From Tanypteryx hageni (taxonomy: Eukaryota > Arthropoda > Insecta > Odonata > Petaluridae), in contig CM054115.1 of the NCBI GenBank assembly GCA_028673005.1, positions 1,612,001 to 1,676,000 of the forward strand: a stretch of DNA of 64,000 nucleotides, in the 5' to 3' direction. The notes under the pieces were generated by a model. That model had not been told where the DNA came from. It made no database searches and saw nothing but the letters and a program-made list of their open reading frames with translations. How positions within the stretch are numbered: the stretch's first letter is position 1; every line of letters starts with the position of its first letter. Made by a program: the position numbers and the translations under genes. Shown piece after piece: positions 22,140-32,644 of the stretch.

Positions 22140-23516
22140 TAAACGACCGGAAAATGAACATACTGGTAAATATAAATTATGTGGTGTTACTTTTGTTGTG
22201 AGGCATGACGGAGAAAAGGCTATTAAAACTCATGAAAATAGTGTTGTCACAGACACACTTTAAGTGCACATACAAGTAATCAATTATTAACCAAGTTTCT
22301 CGTTCAAGGAAATAGCCAAGCTCATTTAAGAACTGCAATTGCCGAGCTAACATTGGTGTACCATGCAGTGAAGCACCAGCATAGTTACAATAGCACTGAC
22401 TGTGGAATGAAGTTAAACTGTACGGTTTTTCGTGATTCTTCGGTGTCAAAACAATTACAATATGGACGAACAAAAGCATCAAGTCTAACGGAAAATATTC
22501 TAGGACCAAAAGCAATTGAATTAGTTTTCTGTGACCTCAAAAAAAAGATGTTGAAAATCCTAGATACTTCTCTATTTCATCTGACGTGTCCAATAAAGGA
22601 AACATGAAATTGTATCCGTTAATTGTCGGCAACTTAATACCAGAACAGGGCATCAAAAATAGAATTTTGGATTTTTATACTGATGATTTTGAATCTTCCG
22701 ATGCATTAACAAATAAAATTCTAACATTTCTCAACGAACGTGAATTATTAATTGACAATGTTGCTGCTTATTCAGGAGACAATGCAGCCATAAATTATGG
22801 ACAATTCAATTCTGTCAAAAATAGTGAAGCTCAAATGCGTACATATTAAAGGCTAATTGTAATTGTCATGCGATACACAATGCAGCAAAACATGCGTGTA
22901 AAAAATGAACTTATGATATAGAAACGTTAGTCAAAATTTATTCCGAATTTTCAAGTAGTACATTGTGCAAAAGGGAGCTACAATCTTGTTTTGAATTTTT
23001 TAACATGGATTATGCCCAAATGTTAAGAAATGTACCTAAAAGATGGTTGAGCTTATCCAAGGCGGTAGACCGAATATTGTCATCTTGGCCTGCAATAAAG
23101 CAGTACTTTTCAAAACGGGGAAGGCGATTGTGATGCCCTTATTTGGAAATTTGTAAAATCGCAAGAAAATGAAATGGAAGATGACATGATAATGCCTTCT
23201 ATTCCTGAATTATTTTTGTATTTTGTATCACATTTTCTGAATTTTATGAGCTAGTCATTTTTAATATTAGAAGAAAATGATATTTTTTCAACAGAATTAC
23301 ATGACATCTCTAAAAGAAAAATTAGAATCCAGATTAAGGGTTAGTTTTTTTGGAAGTAAAGTTCGAGCTTCTTTAAGGCATTTTAATAAACTGCAACGAG
23401 ATAAGTTTGCAGCGGAAGCTAGAGAGGTTTATATTTGTACTGTAAATTACTTTTAAAATATTGACTTTGAAAATAGTTGTTTTAAGTATTTGGCTGCGTT
23501 AAATATTAGGAAGTAA
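22140..23516 (+). pseudogene. hAT transposase remnant, interrupted by a LINE at its 3' side
   Basis: Forward frames together give a hAT protein of the large vertebrate/insect ZMYM/ZBED-related group: a zinc-finger-like start YKLCGVTFVVRHDGEKAIKT (22170-22240); KHQHSYNSTDCGMKL; DVSNKGNMKLYPLIVGNL with the first catalytic Asp (22585); ERELLIDNVAAYSGDNAAIN with the second (22735-22800); NCNCHAIHNAAKHAC with the CxxH (22860); KRWLSLSKAVDRILSSW (23040); and a dimerisation part ENSCFKYLAALNI ending at about 23515. There are many stops. The end coincides with the 5' edge of the LINE that starts about 23517, so the LINE probably inserted here. Confidence 0.72.
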
Positions 23517-23578
23517 TGGGCCTGGGCGCGTATCTCCACATGCGTCTCTCGCTCTCCGAGATAATAGACCAACTCTCT

Positions 23579-23604
23579 TGTAGTAGTAGTAGTAGTAGTA
23601 GTAG
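23579..23604 (+). repeat. (TAG)n trinucleotide run in the LINE 5' UTR
   Basis: Eight TAG units directly upstream of the LINE coding start. Arthropod retroelement 5' UTRs often contain simple repeats, but no function can be claimed. Confidence 0.85.
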
Positions 23605-23662
23605 AGCGGTCGTAGTGAACGGACGTGCCTGCTAGACGCTCCGTAAAGGGAAAGTTCCCAAA

Positions 23663-24964
23663 GTGCTCCCCCATGTTTTCACCATCGCCCGCCCACGACC
23701 ACCGGCCACGACGCCCGCCCCACCCGGGACCATGAAGCGCCCTCCCCCGGTCTGGAAATTTCTTTTCCTTATTCTTCTTGCTGGTGATGTGCATCCCAAC
23801 CCCGGTCCTGGTAACAGTGTCTATTATCAAAATGTCAGGAGCATTAAAAACAAGCTCTCGTCCGCCACCACAAACCTTGTGGAATTGTCCAAGTTCAGAG
23901 TAATAGCGCTGACGGAAACGTGGCTTAGTGACAGTGTCGGCGATAACGAATTAGCCCTTACGCCAACTCATGCCATTTTCCGCCGCGATCGCAGTTCTAG
24001 GGGTGGCGGAGTGCTATTGGCAATTCATTCCGCCCTCCAATCCAAACGCAGAAGTGACTTAGAGACGGATTGTGAAATTCTTTGGACCGAAGTTGTCATT
24101 TCCACTAACTCGCCCCGGAATAATTCTGCGGCATTTAACAACAAACTATTTATCGGATGTTTCTATCGCCCGCCCGACAGTAACATTTCGGTGATGGAGA
24201 GCTGTTTCCAATCGGTGATTCGTGTGCGGTCACTCTGTCCCAATGTTATTCTCCTCGGGGACTTTAATCTGTCTATTGGTTGGAACTCACATACTGACGG
24301 TTCCACCAAAGGTGTTCATGATGAATTCTTCCTGGACCATTTCATTAACGGTCTGGGTTTTTTTCAATGCAACTCCCACCCCACCCGAAACTTGGCAACG
24401 TTGGATCTTATCATTTCCTCAGTCCCCGTGCAGGCCATGATCCCCGGCAGAAACATTTTCGCCTCCGACCACCAGTCATTAGAATTTCTCCTACCCCCAC
24501 CCTACCGATCCCCACCGCCGTTGCCCTCACCCCCTGTCCGAACCGTTAGAGCTTGGAACAAAGCTGACTGGCAGGTCATCAACCGTGCACTCTCCCTCCT
24601 TCCATGGGACCTCCTGGAGTGTGGGACTACGCAGGATAGCATCTCCCTTTTCTACGACATTCTCCACGGTGCCATTGGTGACCTCGTTCCCTCCCGCAAG
24701 ATTTCCAGTAGACGACCCCTATGGATGTCCGAGGCAACCTCTGCAACCCTCCGTAACAAAGAAGCCGCTTGGAAACTAAGTAAGACCCACCCAAACCCCC
24801 GCACACGCTCGGAGTTTGCAAAAATTCGCAGCCGCTCGAGAACGCTCCTCAGACGTGACTATGCCAAATATGTGAAAACAATCACCGAAGATCTCAAAGA
24901 CAATTCCAAGAGATTTTGGACTCTCATAAATGGCAGAAGTGTTCTCGTATCCCCCTTACTGTGA
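23663..24964 (+). pseudogene. LINE polyprotein N-terminal part: 2A motif plus APE endonuclease
   Basis: The frame of 433 codons starts at 23663, with a second ATG at 23732 just before a hydrophobic stretch FLFLILLA. This leads into GDVHPNPGP at 23783-23809, a 2A-type ribosome-skipping motif (core NPG|P). The APE endonuclease follows: VYYQNVRSIKNKL, VIALTETWLSD (catalytic Glu), FRRDRSSRGGGVLLAI, LFIGCFYRPPDS, VILLGDFNLSIGW (GDFN) and FASDHQSLEF (SDH). The end of the frame is the endonuclease-RT linker with KRFWTLING. A frameshift near 24940 ends it at 24962-24964, and the reading continues in the next frame to about 25095. The endonuclease residues all look intact. Confidence 0.88.
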
Positions 24965-25069
24965 GCTCCGATTCCAAGTCATTCACGAACCACGAAAGGC
25001 CCACCGCTTTCAACGACCAGTTCACTTCGAACTTTTCCACACCCTCTCTCTCATCCCCCTTACCACCCG

Positions 25070-26635
25070 TTGAGTCCATTTGCACTCACTCCCTCATCCA
25101 TTTCCACCACCCGCAGTGAGGTCCTAAGCCTTCTTTCCTCCTTACCTTCAAATAAGGCCACAGGATCGGATGCCATCGGTTCCCTATTCCTCAAACGCAC
25201 GGCCAACACTCTTCATCTCCCTATCACGAAAATATTTAACAGATGCTTCTCCGATGGATCTTACCCGACGGAGTGGAAAACAGCAAATGTCAACCCTATT
25301 CTAAAGTCCGGTTCTAAAAATTGCATTGATAATTACCGCCCCATATCTATTCTTCCTGTTCTTTCCATCCTCTTTGAACGCATTATTCACAGCCGCCTCC
25401 TGTCGTTTATCCTCCCTTACATTTCCCCCTATCAACATGGTTTCCTTCCTGGGAGCTCATGCCTCACCAACCTTTCCGTCATTCACTATCATATTACCAA
25501 TGCTTTCGAACAATCTTCCCAACTCGACGTTTGTTACGTCGATTTTTCCAAAGCTTTTGACACCGTGGATCACATCCTATTAATTCACAAACTTACCAAT
25601 CGTTACAATATCCATGGACCCCTTCTTAGTCTTCTCACCAGTTTTCTATCCAACAGATTTCAATGTGTTATAATCAACGGCGTTACTTCCCCTTCCCTTC
25701 CAGTTCCTTCCAGTATTCCACAAGGAAGTGTTCTTGGTCCCCTTCTTTTCTCTTTATATATTGATGATATTGTTGATTCCGTTCTTCCCCATTCCTGCAA
25801 CATACTGTTATACGCCGACGATTGCAAGATATTTAAGCAAATAGACAACTCCAATGACAGTCACTTGCTTCAGCTTGCCCTCCATTCAATCTCTAATTGG
25901 AGCTCTGCATGGAAACTTAACGTTAATCCCACCAAATCTAAATTTATACAGTTCACCCTTCGAACCAAACCCATCCCTTCAGTTTATTTATACTCTGCCC
26001 AACCCATACCCGAAGTTTCCTCACACAGTGACCTTGGAGTGCTCTTCGATTCCAAGCTCACCTTCACCTCACATATAAGAAAAATTTCATCCAAAGCCAT
26101 GTCCCTTGTTGGCCTGTTGTACAGATTCACAGAAATCAACAACCTTCAGGCATTAAAATCAGTTTTTTCCGGTTGTGTCCTTCCACTACTTGAATATTGC
26201 TCTCCTATATGGTCCACGGCATCTCCCACCAACCTTAAACTCCTAAATCGCCCTCTAAATTTCTTCCTAGCAATCGTGCGCCATCGAGTCCCCACTTACC
26301 ATAACTTGTCTCGCGAGGAATTGCTTTCAGTGATGGGTATTTCCTCCCTGCAATTGCGTCGGAAAACATCAGACCTAAAATTTCTCCATGGAATAATGAA
26401 TGGTAAATACCGACCAAATGAACTTCTTACCTACTTCTCTCTTCACGTCCCCCCTCGTCCCACCCGCAATCCCAACCCCTTACACTTACCCAAATGCCGA
26501 CTCTCCATCACCAAAAGATCTCTCTTCTATCGATTGCCCCAAACATTTAATTCCCTGGTTCGTTTGTTCCCTGTTATTGATATGTTTTCCCCCATCTCAT
26601 CCTTTTCTGCACTAGTTGCCCGGTCACCCCCATAA
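25070..26635 (+). pseudogene. LINE polyprotein C-terminal part: reverse transcriptase
   Basis: A 521-codon frame. After the second frameshift (about 25095) it contains the full RT: SNKATGSDAIGSLFLKRTA, YPTEWKTANVNPILKSGSK, NYRPISILPVLSILFERII, QHGFLPGSSCLTNLSVIHY, VCYVDFSKAFDTVDHILL (first Asp), SIPQGSVLGPLLFSLYIDDI, the catalytic LLYADDCKIF, and thumb and tail with LDLGVLFDSKLTFTSHI-like sequence and EYCSPIWSTAS. The C-terminus ends at 26633-26635. Motif order and the QGSVLGP/YADD boxes place it in the Jockey/CR1 group. All RT motifs are intact. The internal ATG at 25070 is not a real start. Confidence 0.9.
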
Positions 26636-26844
26636 TTCTTATTGTCTAAACGCTTTTGAATATGTTTCTGTTTTTGCATTTTCCTGTTTGGAACAATTTA
26701 ATATCTGTTCCACGATTGTTAATTTAATTTATTTTATTTGTTATTTTATGTTGTTATATTACGGATCCATTGTAAAAGGCCAAAATTTGGCTGTTTATGG
26801 ACCTTTTTTGTAATTAAATTAAATAAACAAGCACGATATCAGCC

Positions 26845-27095
26845 CTAGGGGGTTGGGGTATTGTTAATGGCTAGAATGTTGGCAGTCCTGCATTAAAAAA
26901 CTACGGAAGTGAGATTTTTCAATCCGGGATTGTGACCCATATTCGTGTGGTTTGAAAAGACTAGACAAGTCATCGCTTGGTCATTCATAAGGAAAGTTAA
27001 GCAGTTGGCTCCCTTTTAGCTCTTCGTAAAGGGTACCCTGATGTCCTCAACAGGTTTCTCTCCTCCCTACTGTGTGTGTCAGGTGTGGCCTATTT
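26845..27095 (+). repeat. tRNA-derived SINE, copy 2
   Basis: The body motifs GTTAAGCAGTTGGCTCCCTT, GCTCTTCGTAAAGGGTA and GGTTTCTCTCCTCCCTAC match the SINE at 5136-5445. The tRNA-like head is diverged. It lies within the duplicated segment that also contains exon 27337. Confidence 0.7.
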
Positions 27096-27336
27096 GGCAG
27101 AAAGACACAAACAAAGATATCAGGAGAAAAAGTTCATTGATTACATTTTGTAGCTCTAAAATTTTTCTTTAGAAGAAAGTCTAGGTGACTATTGACGGAA
27201 ATGCTTAGAAGGCAGATATTTCAGTATTTTCCTTTGCTTGTGATGTGAATTCGATGTTGAAAGTCTTTATTTCTGTTTCCATTATGGAATAATTCCACAG
27301 AGTCGGCAACTATTTTATTTTAATTTCTCTTTTCAG

Positions 27337-27396
27337 ATTTGCATAAGTCCCATGAAATTGGAGCTCAATGAAGAGAATGTTTGTCCAAATGCAGAG
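27337..27396 (+). CDS. Zinc-finger locus, 60-bp phase-0 exon (duplicate A)
   Basis: Acceptor TCTCTTTTCAG to 27336, donor GAG|GTAAATATG from 27397. The 20 codons read ICISPMKLELNEENVCPNAE. The exon at 32585-32644 has the same length, phase, donor sequence and pattern (NCMSPLKLESDEEYVGPNDE), with 13 of 20 residues identical. Surrounding intron sequence is also shared, so the two exons come from a segmental duplication. The purifying pattern (no indels, acidic residues kept) suggests that both were coding after duplication. It is likely an acidic linker exon of the zinc-finger protein. Confidence 0.7.
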
Positions 27397-27886
27397 GTAA
27401 ATATGTTTTGAATGAATTTGATCTCATTTGATGGGAATGTTATACTGTTTTAGTTATTTAGATTTATTTTCCCTAACATACAATTGGAAGGTTGTGTTTG
27501 ATAACTTTGTAGTTTGGTTGAGCTTTTGTGAGAGTGTTGCAGGAGTTTGTTCCTGAATAAGTTCTTTGAGTCAGCTCTCTATGCTTTGCCATCAGTTTAA
27601 AAAAATTAGTTTTGGATGAGAAATAAACGAATATAGTTGTATTTAAGCAATTGCTGTTATGCTAAGGAAGCTGAGAATTCTTGGTTTTGTTGGTGCAAAT
27701 CTCGGAGAAAATCTTTTTGTTTGATATTTCATCTCCCTTTTTTCTTAACTGTGACTGTTTCCAAATTATTTTTCTATAATTAGTAATCTTTTCATTTTGC
27801 TGATGACAGGAAATTGATATAATATCATTTTAAGCATGTCTCTTTCAAGCGTTAATCAAGACAATATATTTCAGTAGTGTAACATA
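27397..27886. other. Intron in duplicated segment A
   Basis: This intron sequence is homologous to 32645-33110 (for example GAGCTTTTGTGAGAGTGT followed by CAGCTCTCTATG). No gene was seen. Confidence 0.6.
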
Positions 27887-27888
27887 TA

Positions 27889-28894
27889 GGGTGGTTCAAT
27901 TAAAGTGAATCATGTTCAAAATGAAAAAAAAATTCATAAAATGGACAAAATTGAAGGTTAATATTTTTCTTAAAACCTGGGAAGAACCTGCACAGTGTTT
28001 CCATGCTGTAACGAGCCCTGTGGGCAGTGGTATCATCTTGTTGAAGCCATGCATTTTCAAGCTGACATGCACTGATGTAACTCGGAAACAAGGAAATTTG
28101 TCATCATTTCTGCATACCACTCTGCGTTTGCTGTTGTTGCTCGGCCGTCAGCATTTTCAAAAAAATAAGGCCCAATGACACCACACCACACAACAACCTT
28201 TTTGCTATAAACTTGTCTTTCTTGAATTTCTCGCGGATTTTCGGCTGACCAGTAAATTTTGTTTGTTCACAAAACCTTTCAGAAAGGAATTGGCCTCATC
28301 AGTCATTACAAGAGAGTTAAGAAAATCTGGATTCTGATTTATCATGTCCATTAAATTCTCACAACACTGCAGTCAGAGTTGCTTGTCATGTTGGCTCAGT
28401 TGTTGCGCTAACTGAATTTTGTATGGGTGTAGTCGGAGACCAAAGTGCAAAATTCTCGACAGGCTACAGTGAGACAGTTGCAGCATATGGTCATGTCGCC
28501 GTGCTGAACGACGCAGGCTCTGCTCTAAGGCAACTCTCACGTGCTCCATGTTTTCAGGTGTTCTGGCTGTTTTTAAATGTGGGTGTGGTTTATTCTGAAC
28601 TGATCCACTTGCACACCACTGATTTACCCACTCAGGAATTGTCTTGCGTAATGGCGCTTGTCCCCGGCTGCGCTCATCACCAATCTTCTGCCTAAATGCA
28701 TGTTGAACTTCCAAAATGGAGTTTGGTTTTATAAACTGTTCCGCAACAAACACGCGCTCCTGCACTGGCCAGCGATCCATTGTGTACTGAAACCAAGGTC
28801 GTGCAACACCTATTGCCACATCTCTTGTTACCCCCACTCAAACCACTACCCAGTGTCACCAACCTAGAACTGGTTCGCTTTAATTGAAACACCT
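27889..28894 (-). mobile_element. Tc1/mariner-IS630 superfamily transposon inserted in duplicate A
   Basis: Imperfect inverted ends share TTCAATTAAAG (left GGGTGGTTCAATTAAAG, right complement AGGTGTTTCAATTAAAG), with TA before the left end. The minus strand carries a transposase remnant. Duplicate B (33500-33620) runs through the equivalent position without the element, so the insertion is younger than the duplication. Confidence 0.8.
27896..28837 (-). pseudogene. Mariner-like transposase with DUF4817-type N-terminus, decayed
   Basis: The first part is open for 154 codons (28837-28373): PVQERVFVAEQFIKPNSILE, VQHAFRQKIGDERS, PEWVNQWCASGSV, KTARTPENMEHVRVALEQSL, RRSARRHDHMLQLSHCSLSR and GLRLHPYKIQLAQQLSQHD, the helix-turn-helix region of a family common in insects. 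Downstream frames hold remnants of the DDE domain (TDEANSFLKGFVNKQN, where Asp-Glu of the first catalytic motif survives; WYAEMMTNFLV; a MASTR-HCPQG-like stretch), broken by stops and frameshifts. At about 1 kb it is slightly short for the family, and no intact catalytic triad remains. Confidence 0.75.
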
Positions 28895-29222
28895 GATTTT
28901 CATTTGCTTATTTATTTTAAATGATCAAAATTGTCCTTAGGTAATTAGTTTCTTATATACTAATAATAATGAATAAGTGAGTTCTGGTGAACAACTAAGC
29001 ATAGGAGTCTGATTCTGTAAACATATTTAGAAACTGACATACCTTATTAGCTTTAGTTGGTTTGTGCAGTAGGTATTCTACTGATTTTGTCAAAATAATG
29101 CATTTGTTGATAGATGGGATGTAAGTTTGCTTTAAAATTGCCATTCCCTTTGAATTGTGAAATGGTTTTTCCAGATTCATCTCATTCTGTTTATTCTAAC
29201 CTTAATATATTTGATTTTTCAG

Positions 29223-29348
29223 GAAGGACCTACTGACGATCGAGTATCAGAACATATAGAAGGAGGCAGTGAGACATTAAATTAATTGGAAAGAGGGTTG
29301 GAAGAGGATTTAGTCGAAAGTGAGCCTCGAGAAAAGTTTTCTGAAGAG
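29223..29348 (+). pseudogene. Zinc-finger locus, 126-bp phase-0 exon with an in-frame TAA
   Basis: Acceptor TTGATTTTTCAG to 29222, donor GAG|GTAAAA from 29349. It is 42 codons, the same length and phase as exon 33806-33931, which holds the corresponding place in duplicate B. It begins EGPTDDRVSEHIEGG and ends REKFSEE, an acidic, low-complexity linker. Codon 21 is TAA (29283-29285), so inclusion would truncate the protein before the fingers. Either the exon is skipped, or this is a dying copy. Its sequence is not similar to exon 33806 despite the equal length. Confidence 0.5.
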
Positions 29349-29555
29349 GTAAAAGAAGCAGATGGTTTGTGCAGTAATGTGACTTAAAAGAAAAAAGTTG
29401 ATTGCCCATAGATGGACAGACAGCAATCTAATAATATCTTTTAAGAAACATGTTATAAAGAGTTGCAGAAAGGTACTTGGTTTACTACAGTAAAAATTGA
29501 TGGAATATTATGATACTATGTAGATAGGCATAAGGTGTAATTTGGGAATAATATT

Positions 29556-29640
29556 GAAATGAAAAAATTCTGCTATGGCCGGGAATTGAACCCAGATCTT
29601 CCACTTGCCATGGAGGGTCATAGTAGAATTTTTTCATTTC
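29556..29640. repeat. 85-bp hairpin with a tRNA-like loop
   Basis: GAAATGAAAAAATTCTGCTA at the left pairs with its near-exact complement at the right (29613-29640). The loop contains GGGAATTGAACCCAGATC, which reads as a tRNA T-arm/box B on the minus strand. It could be a foldback element derived from a tRNA-type SINE. Confidence 0.6.
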
Positions 29641-30363
29641 AAAATTACAGTAAGTCCTCCGATTGTTAAAGGAGACAACGAAGATGATTATTCTTATTCA
29701 CCTCCTTTGGAGAATATTTTTGCGAGGCGTCTTGATATTTATGAGCGAGATGCGTATGTTTTCGTTCATCATTGTTGCCGGATGCATCATTGGTGTTGTT
29801 TCTTCAAGATACATTTTTTAGATTGGTATATACATGAATTATAGTGGCCACAAAAATCTAGTTTCGATATACGTACTTTCGATTTACGTCGCACTTTCCT
29901 TGAACGTATCCCGACATACACCGAGGACATACTGTATTCCCAAATAACAGTTTATGCCCATCTGCATAGTACCATATTATCCCATCAATTTCTAGCTTTG
30001 GCAATCTCACCATTTGAGAGGGAGGGGTTTTCTATGACGTTCTCTTAGGGGATATCTATTGGGGCTGGTTGATACTAGCTTGGCTAGCCCGGACCCATCT
30101 AAGAAAAGAGTATAGTTGTGCAAAAAAGTGAATTGCCTTCTACACTTACCGTAGTGCAGGCATGTCAAACTCGAAGAGGCATAAGGGCCGCATTGAAGGG
30201 ATGGATGTTATAGAAGGGCTGTGTTGGTATTACGATTACTTAATGAGGGCCACAATTGGTTAAATAGACTTCATTTTTGCCATTAAAACAATAATTTATG
30301 AAATGCATTCTATTATATCTTGATTACTATTAAAAAAATCTCATCACCTTTAAATAAATAGAG
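29641..30363. other. Intron sequence without recognised features
   Basis: A few short frames (79 codons or fewer) without domains. The phrases GTAGTGCAGGCATGTCAAAC and AAGGGCCGCATTG near 30150-30195 resemble hAT-type element ends, but no partner end was located. Confidence 0.35.
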
Positions 30364-30469
30364 TATCATTATATATGGACGTTTCTTACAGAGGAGGAGG
30401 TTATAACATATATACATACTATGTTATATCCTCCTCCTCCTCTGTAAGAAACGTCTATATATAATGATA
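30364..30469. repeat. 106-bp near-perfect inverted repeat (long hairpin)
   Basis: The left arm (30364-30409) contains GGACGTTTCTTACAGAGGAG and the right arm (30421-30469) its complement CTCCTCTGTAAGAAACGTCT, continuing on both sides as ATATATAATGATA and TAACAT. The spacer is about 11 bp. An RNA of this stretch would fold into a stem of about 45 pairs. It lies just upstream of family B copy 2. Confidence 0.85.
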
Positions 30470-30544
30470 GAAGGATACAAACGTGTAGGCACTTCCACAT
30501 GAGCTGGAGATTTGAAATTTTCTTTTAGGTAGGATTTTGTGCAA

Positions 30545-31195
30545 AACCGACTAGAAAAAACTAAAATCTTGAAAAAGTGCAACAATGCAGCCGCTATAAA
30601 TTCGCAATTGTTTAAACAAATTTTCAAGGTTTATGTATTTCCGAATGTGCTATGGAACTGAAATGTTTTTTGAGGTAGGATTTGTAAAAAAACGAAATAG
30701 GAATTATAGAAATTTTGATATTTTAATTTGTGTTGCCGTTAAAAATTGTTAAAATTTAAACAAATAATTGTTTAGGTACTACGGGATGAGCAACGGAGCT
30801 GAAATTTTCAAGTTATTTTCAGAGTAGTGCATTTGCACAAATAAAAATTTGAATCTCTCCATAAATATATTGCGGCGGCCGTTAAAAATGTTTAAAATTT
30901 ACCCAATTAGAAAAATATTATTTCACTTCTAGAAGTGCTACAGCTTTAAAATTTGGCAGAAATTTGTAGCATTAGTACCCCATAATGGAGAAAGTATAAA
31001 ATTCTTAAAATTGCAAAGTTTGGGGATTGTTTTAATCTATTATTTTTACATAAGGGAAAAATGAAAATCGCTGTGGAGGTGAAATCTTTAGAATTAAAAA
31101 AATATTTGTAATGATGAAAAATGAATGTAATGTATGTCTGAAAAATTAATGTTTTTCAAGGTGAGATGATATGCTTGCAGAATGCAAGCACCTTC
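30545..31195 (+). repeat. Dispersed repeat family B, copy 2
   Basis: It matches 10864-11515, sharing CCGACTAGAAAAAAC at the start and TGCTTGCAGAATGCAAGCACC at the end. Small indels and substitutions are spread evenly. Confidence 0.75.
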
Positions 31196-32139
31196 TACTA
31201 GTCTTTACATATAATTACTTAATGTCTCTGTCAATCCGTCCCCCCTTTTATCTCTTGAACAGTTTGTCATAGAGAAGTGCTGTAAATGCCAATTTCTTTC
31301 TGCCAACTAGGAGACCCTGGGAAAACTATTTTAGTTTACAGAAGTGTCCCGGATTCGACTCCGGGAGACGATTATATTTTTCCATATGTCTACAAAAGGA
31401 ATTTCCATTTTTCAAGTTGCAAGGTTTATTTCTTTCTTTGATGGCTACAACTATAAAATATCTTATTCTTGCGATGTTTTGATGTTATATGGAATAATTT
31501 GTCAGAAACTCGCATTTCTTTTCGAAATTTTATGGCTTTTTCATACTCTTTCTGGGTGTTGCCAAGGCGACCCACATTGTTGCTTCCGATTGAATTAGTG
31601 TCTATTAAGCCTTCAAATAGATGAAAGAGTTGCGTTATTCGCCTTGTGCTTTTTATGAAGCATCAAAATTATAGTTTTAGAAAGGTCAATCTTAATAAAT
31701 TGCAACGTTAATAATTACAGATTATTATTATTAATTGTCCAAAAGAATAAAGCTTTCTTTATTTCAATACTGGAATGTGACCTTTTTCGTAAGGAGAAGC
31801 AATTAAAATTGCACATATAAATTATAAAAACAAGCATGAAATTCAAAATGTCAGTTGTCTAATTGTGTATAGAGAAATGGGCTATTATTACTTTTAAACA
31901 TGCAGATTTCTGACTGACTTCGCAGAAGTTTTTGCGGGTACCATTAGTTTATATAAAATATCAAACTATTTAGTATAGAAAAAACTTTGGGCTGCAGTAT
32001 GGCAGAGAGAGGACCCCTATGCAGCCCACGAGTCACTAGTTGGACATGCCATCCACGCACAGAAGCCGGTGATAGGGTAAGAAGCCGAGGTCTGTACCAT
32101 GCACAGAGACCGGTGCTTACGGATTAAATATACCTTACT
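31196..32139. other. Intron sequence
   Basis: No gene was seen. Around 31340-31380 a reverse-orientation trace of family A is visible (GATTCGACTCCGGGAGACGA). The phrase TTTTTGCGGGTACCATTA at 31929-31946 recurs at 57886-57903. Confidence 0.4.
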
Positions 32140-32295
32140 CTTGTTCAGCCAGTGAACGTTCTGTCCCATACTCATATGATTTGAGTAGACAGTGTGAGTC
32201 AGCAGTTGACTCCCTTGTTGCTCTTCGTAAAGAGTAGGCAGATTTCCTTACCAGGTTTGCCTCCTCCCTTCTGTGTGTGTCAGTTATGGAACGAG
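32140..32295 (+). repeat. tRNA-derived SINE, copy 3 (body)
   Basis: GTTGACTCCCTTGTTGCTCT, CGTAAAGAGTAGGC and CAGGTTTGCCTCCTCCCTTC match the SINE bodies at 5136 and 26845. It holds the same place relative to exon 32585 as copy 2 does to exon 27337, so it was duplicated together with the exon. Confidence 0.7.
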
Positions 32296-32584
32296 TTAAG
32301 CATATAATATTTCAAGATGTTTATTAGCCAGGAAAACAGAGTAATCAGATGTAAAAGTTACTTGATAACATTTTGTAGTCCTGCAAATTGACTTGGGAAT
32401 ACATTTGAAATGACTACTGATGGAAATGTTTAGAAGATTTATGAGGTAAACATATATTTGGGTGTTTTGCATTGCCTGTGATGTGAATTCAATCTTGAAA
32501 CTTTTTATTTTTCACAGCACATTAAGGAACGATTCCACCACGTCACGACAGCTAATGTAAATTTTCTTTTAATTTTCTTTACAG

Positions 32585-32644
32585 AACTGCATGAGTCCTT
32601 TGAAGTTGGAGTCTGACGAAGAGTATGTTGGTCCGAATGATGAG
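32585..32644 (+). CDS. Zinc-finger locus, 60-bp phase-0 exon (duplicate B)
   Basis: Acceptor TTTCTTTACAG to 32584, donor GAG|GTAAATATG from 32645, 20 codons NCMSPLKLESDEEYVGPNDE. It is the duplicate of exon 27337-27396, with the same length, phase and splice signals. Of the two, this copy has the more acidic version (SDEE, PNDE). Mutually exclusive use of the two exons, or inclusion of both, would keep the reading frame in either case because both are phase 0 and a multiple of three. Confidence 0.72.

Larger units (their letters stand above)
23517..26827 (+). mobile_element. LINE (CR1/Jockey-like) with an N-terminal 2A motif, nearly full length
   Basis: A long non-LTR element with 5' UTR (including a TAG trinucleotide run at 23579-23604), an APE endonuclease, a reverse transcriptase and an A-rich 3' end (TTAAATTAAATAAAC near 26815-26828). 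It is more GC-rich than its surroundings and carries only two frameshifts, so it is a fairly recent arrival. It lies between a hAT remnant and a SINE. Confidence 0.85.
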
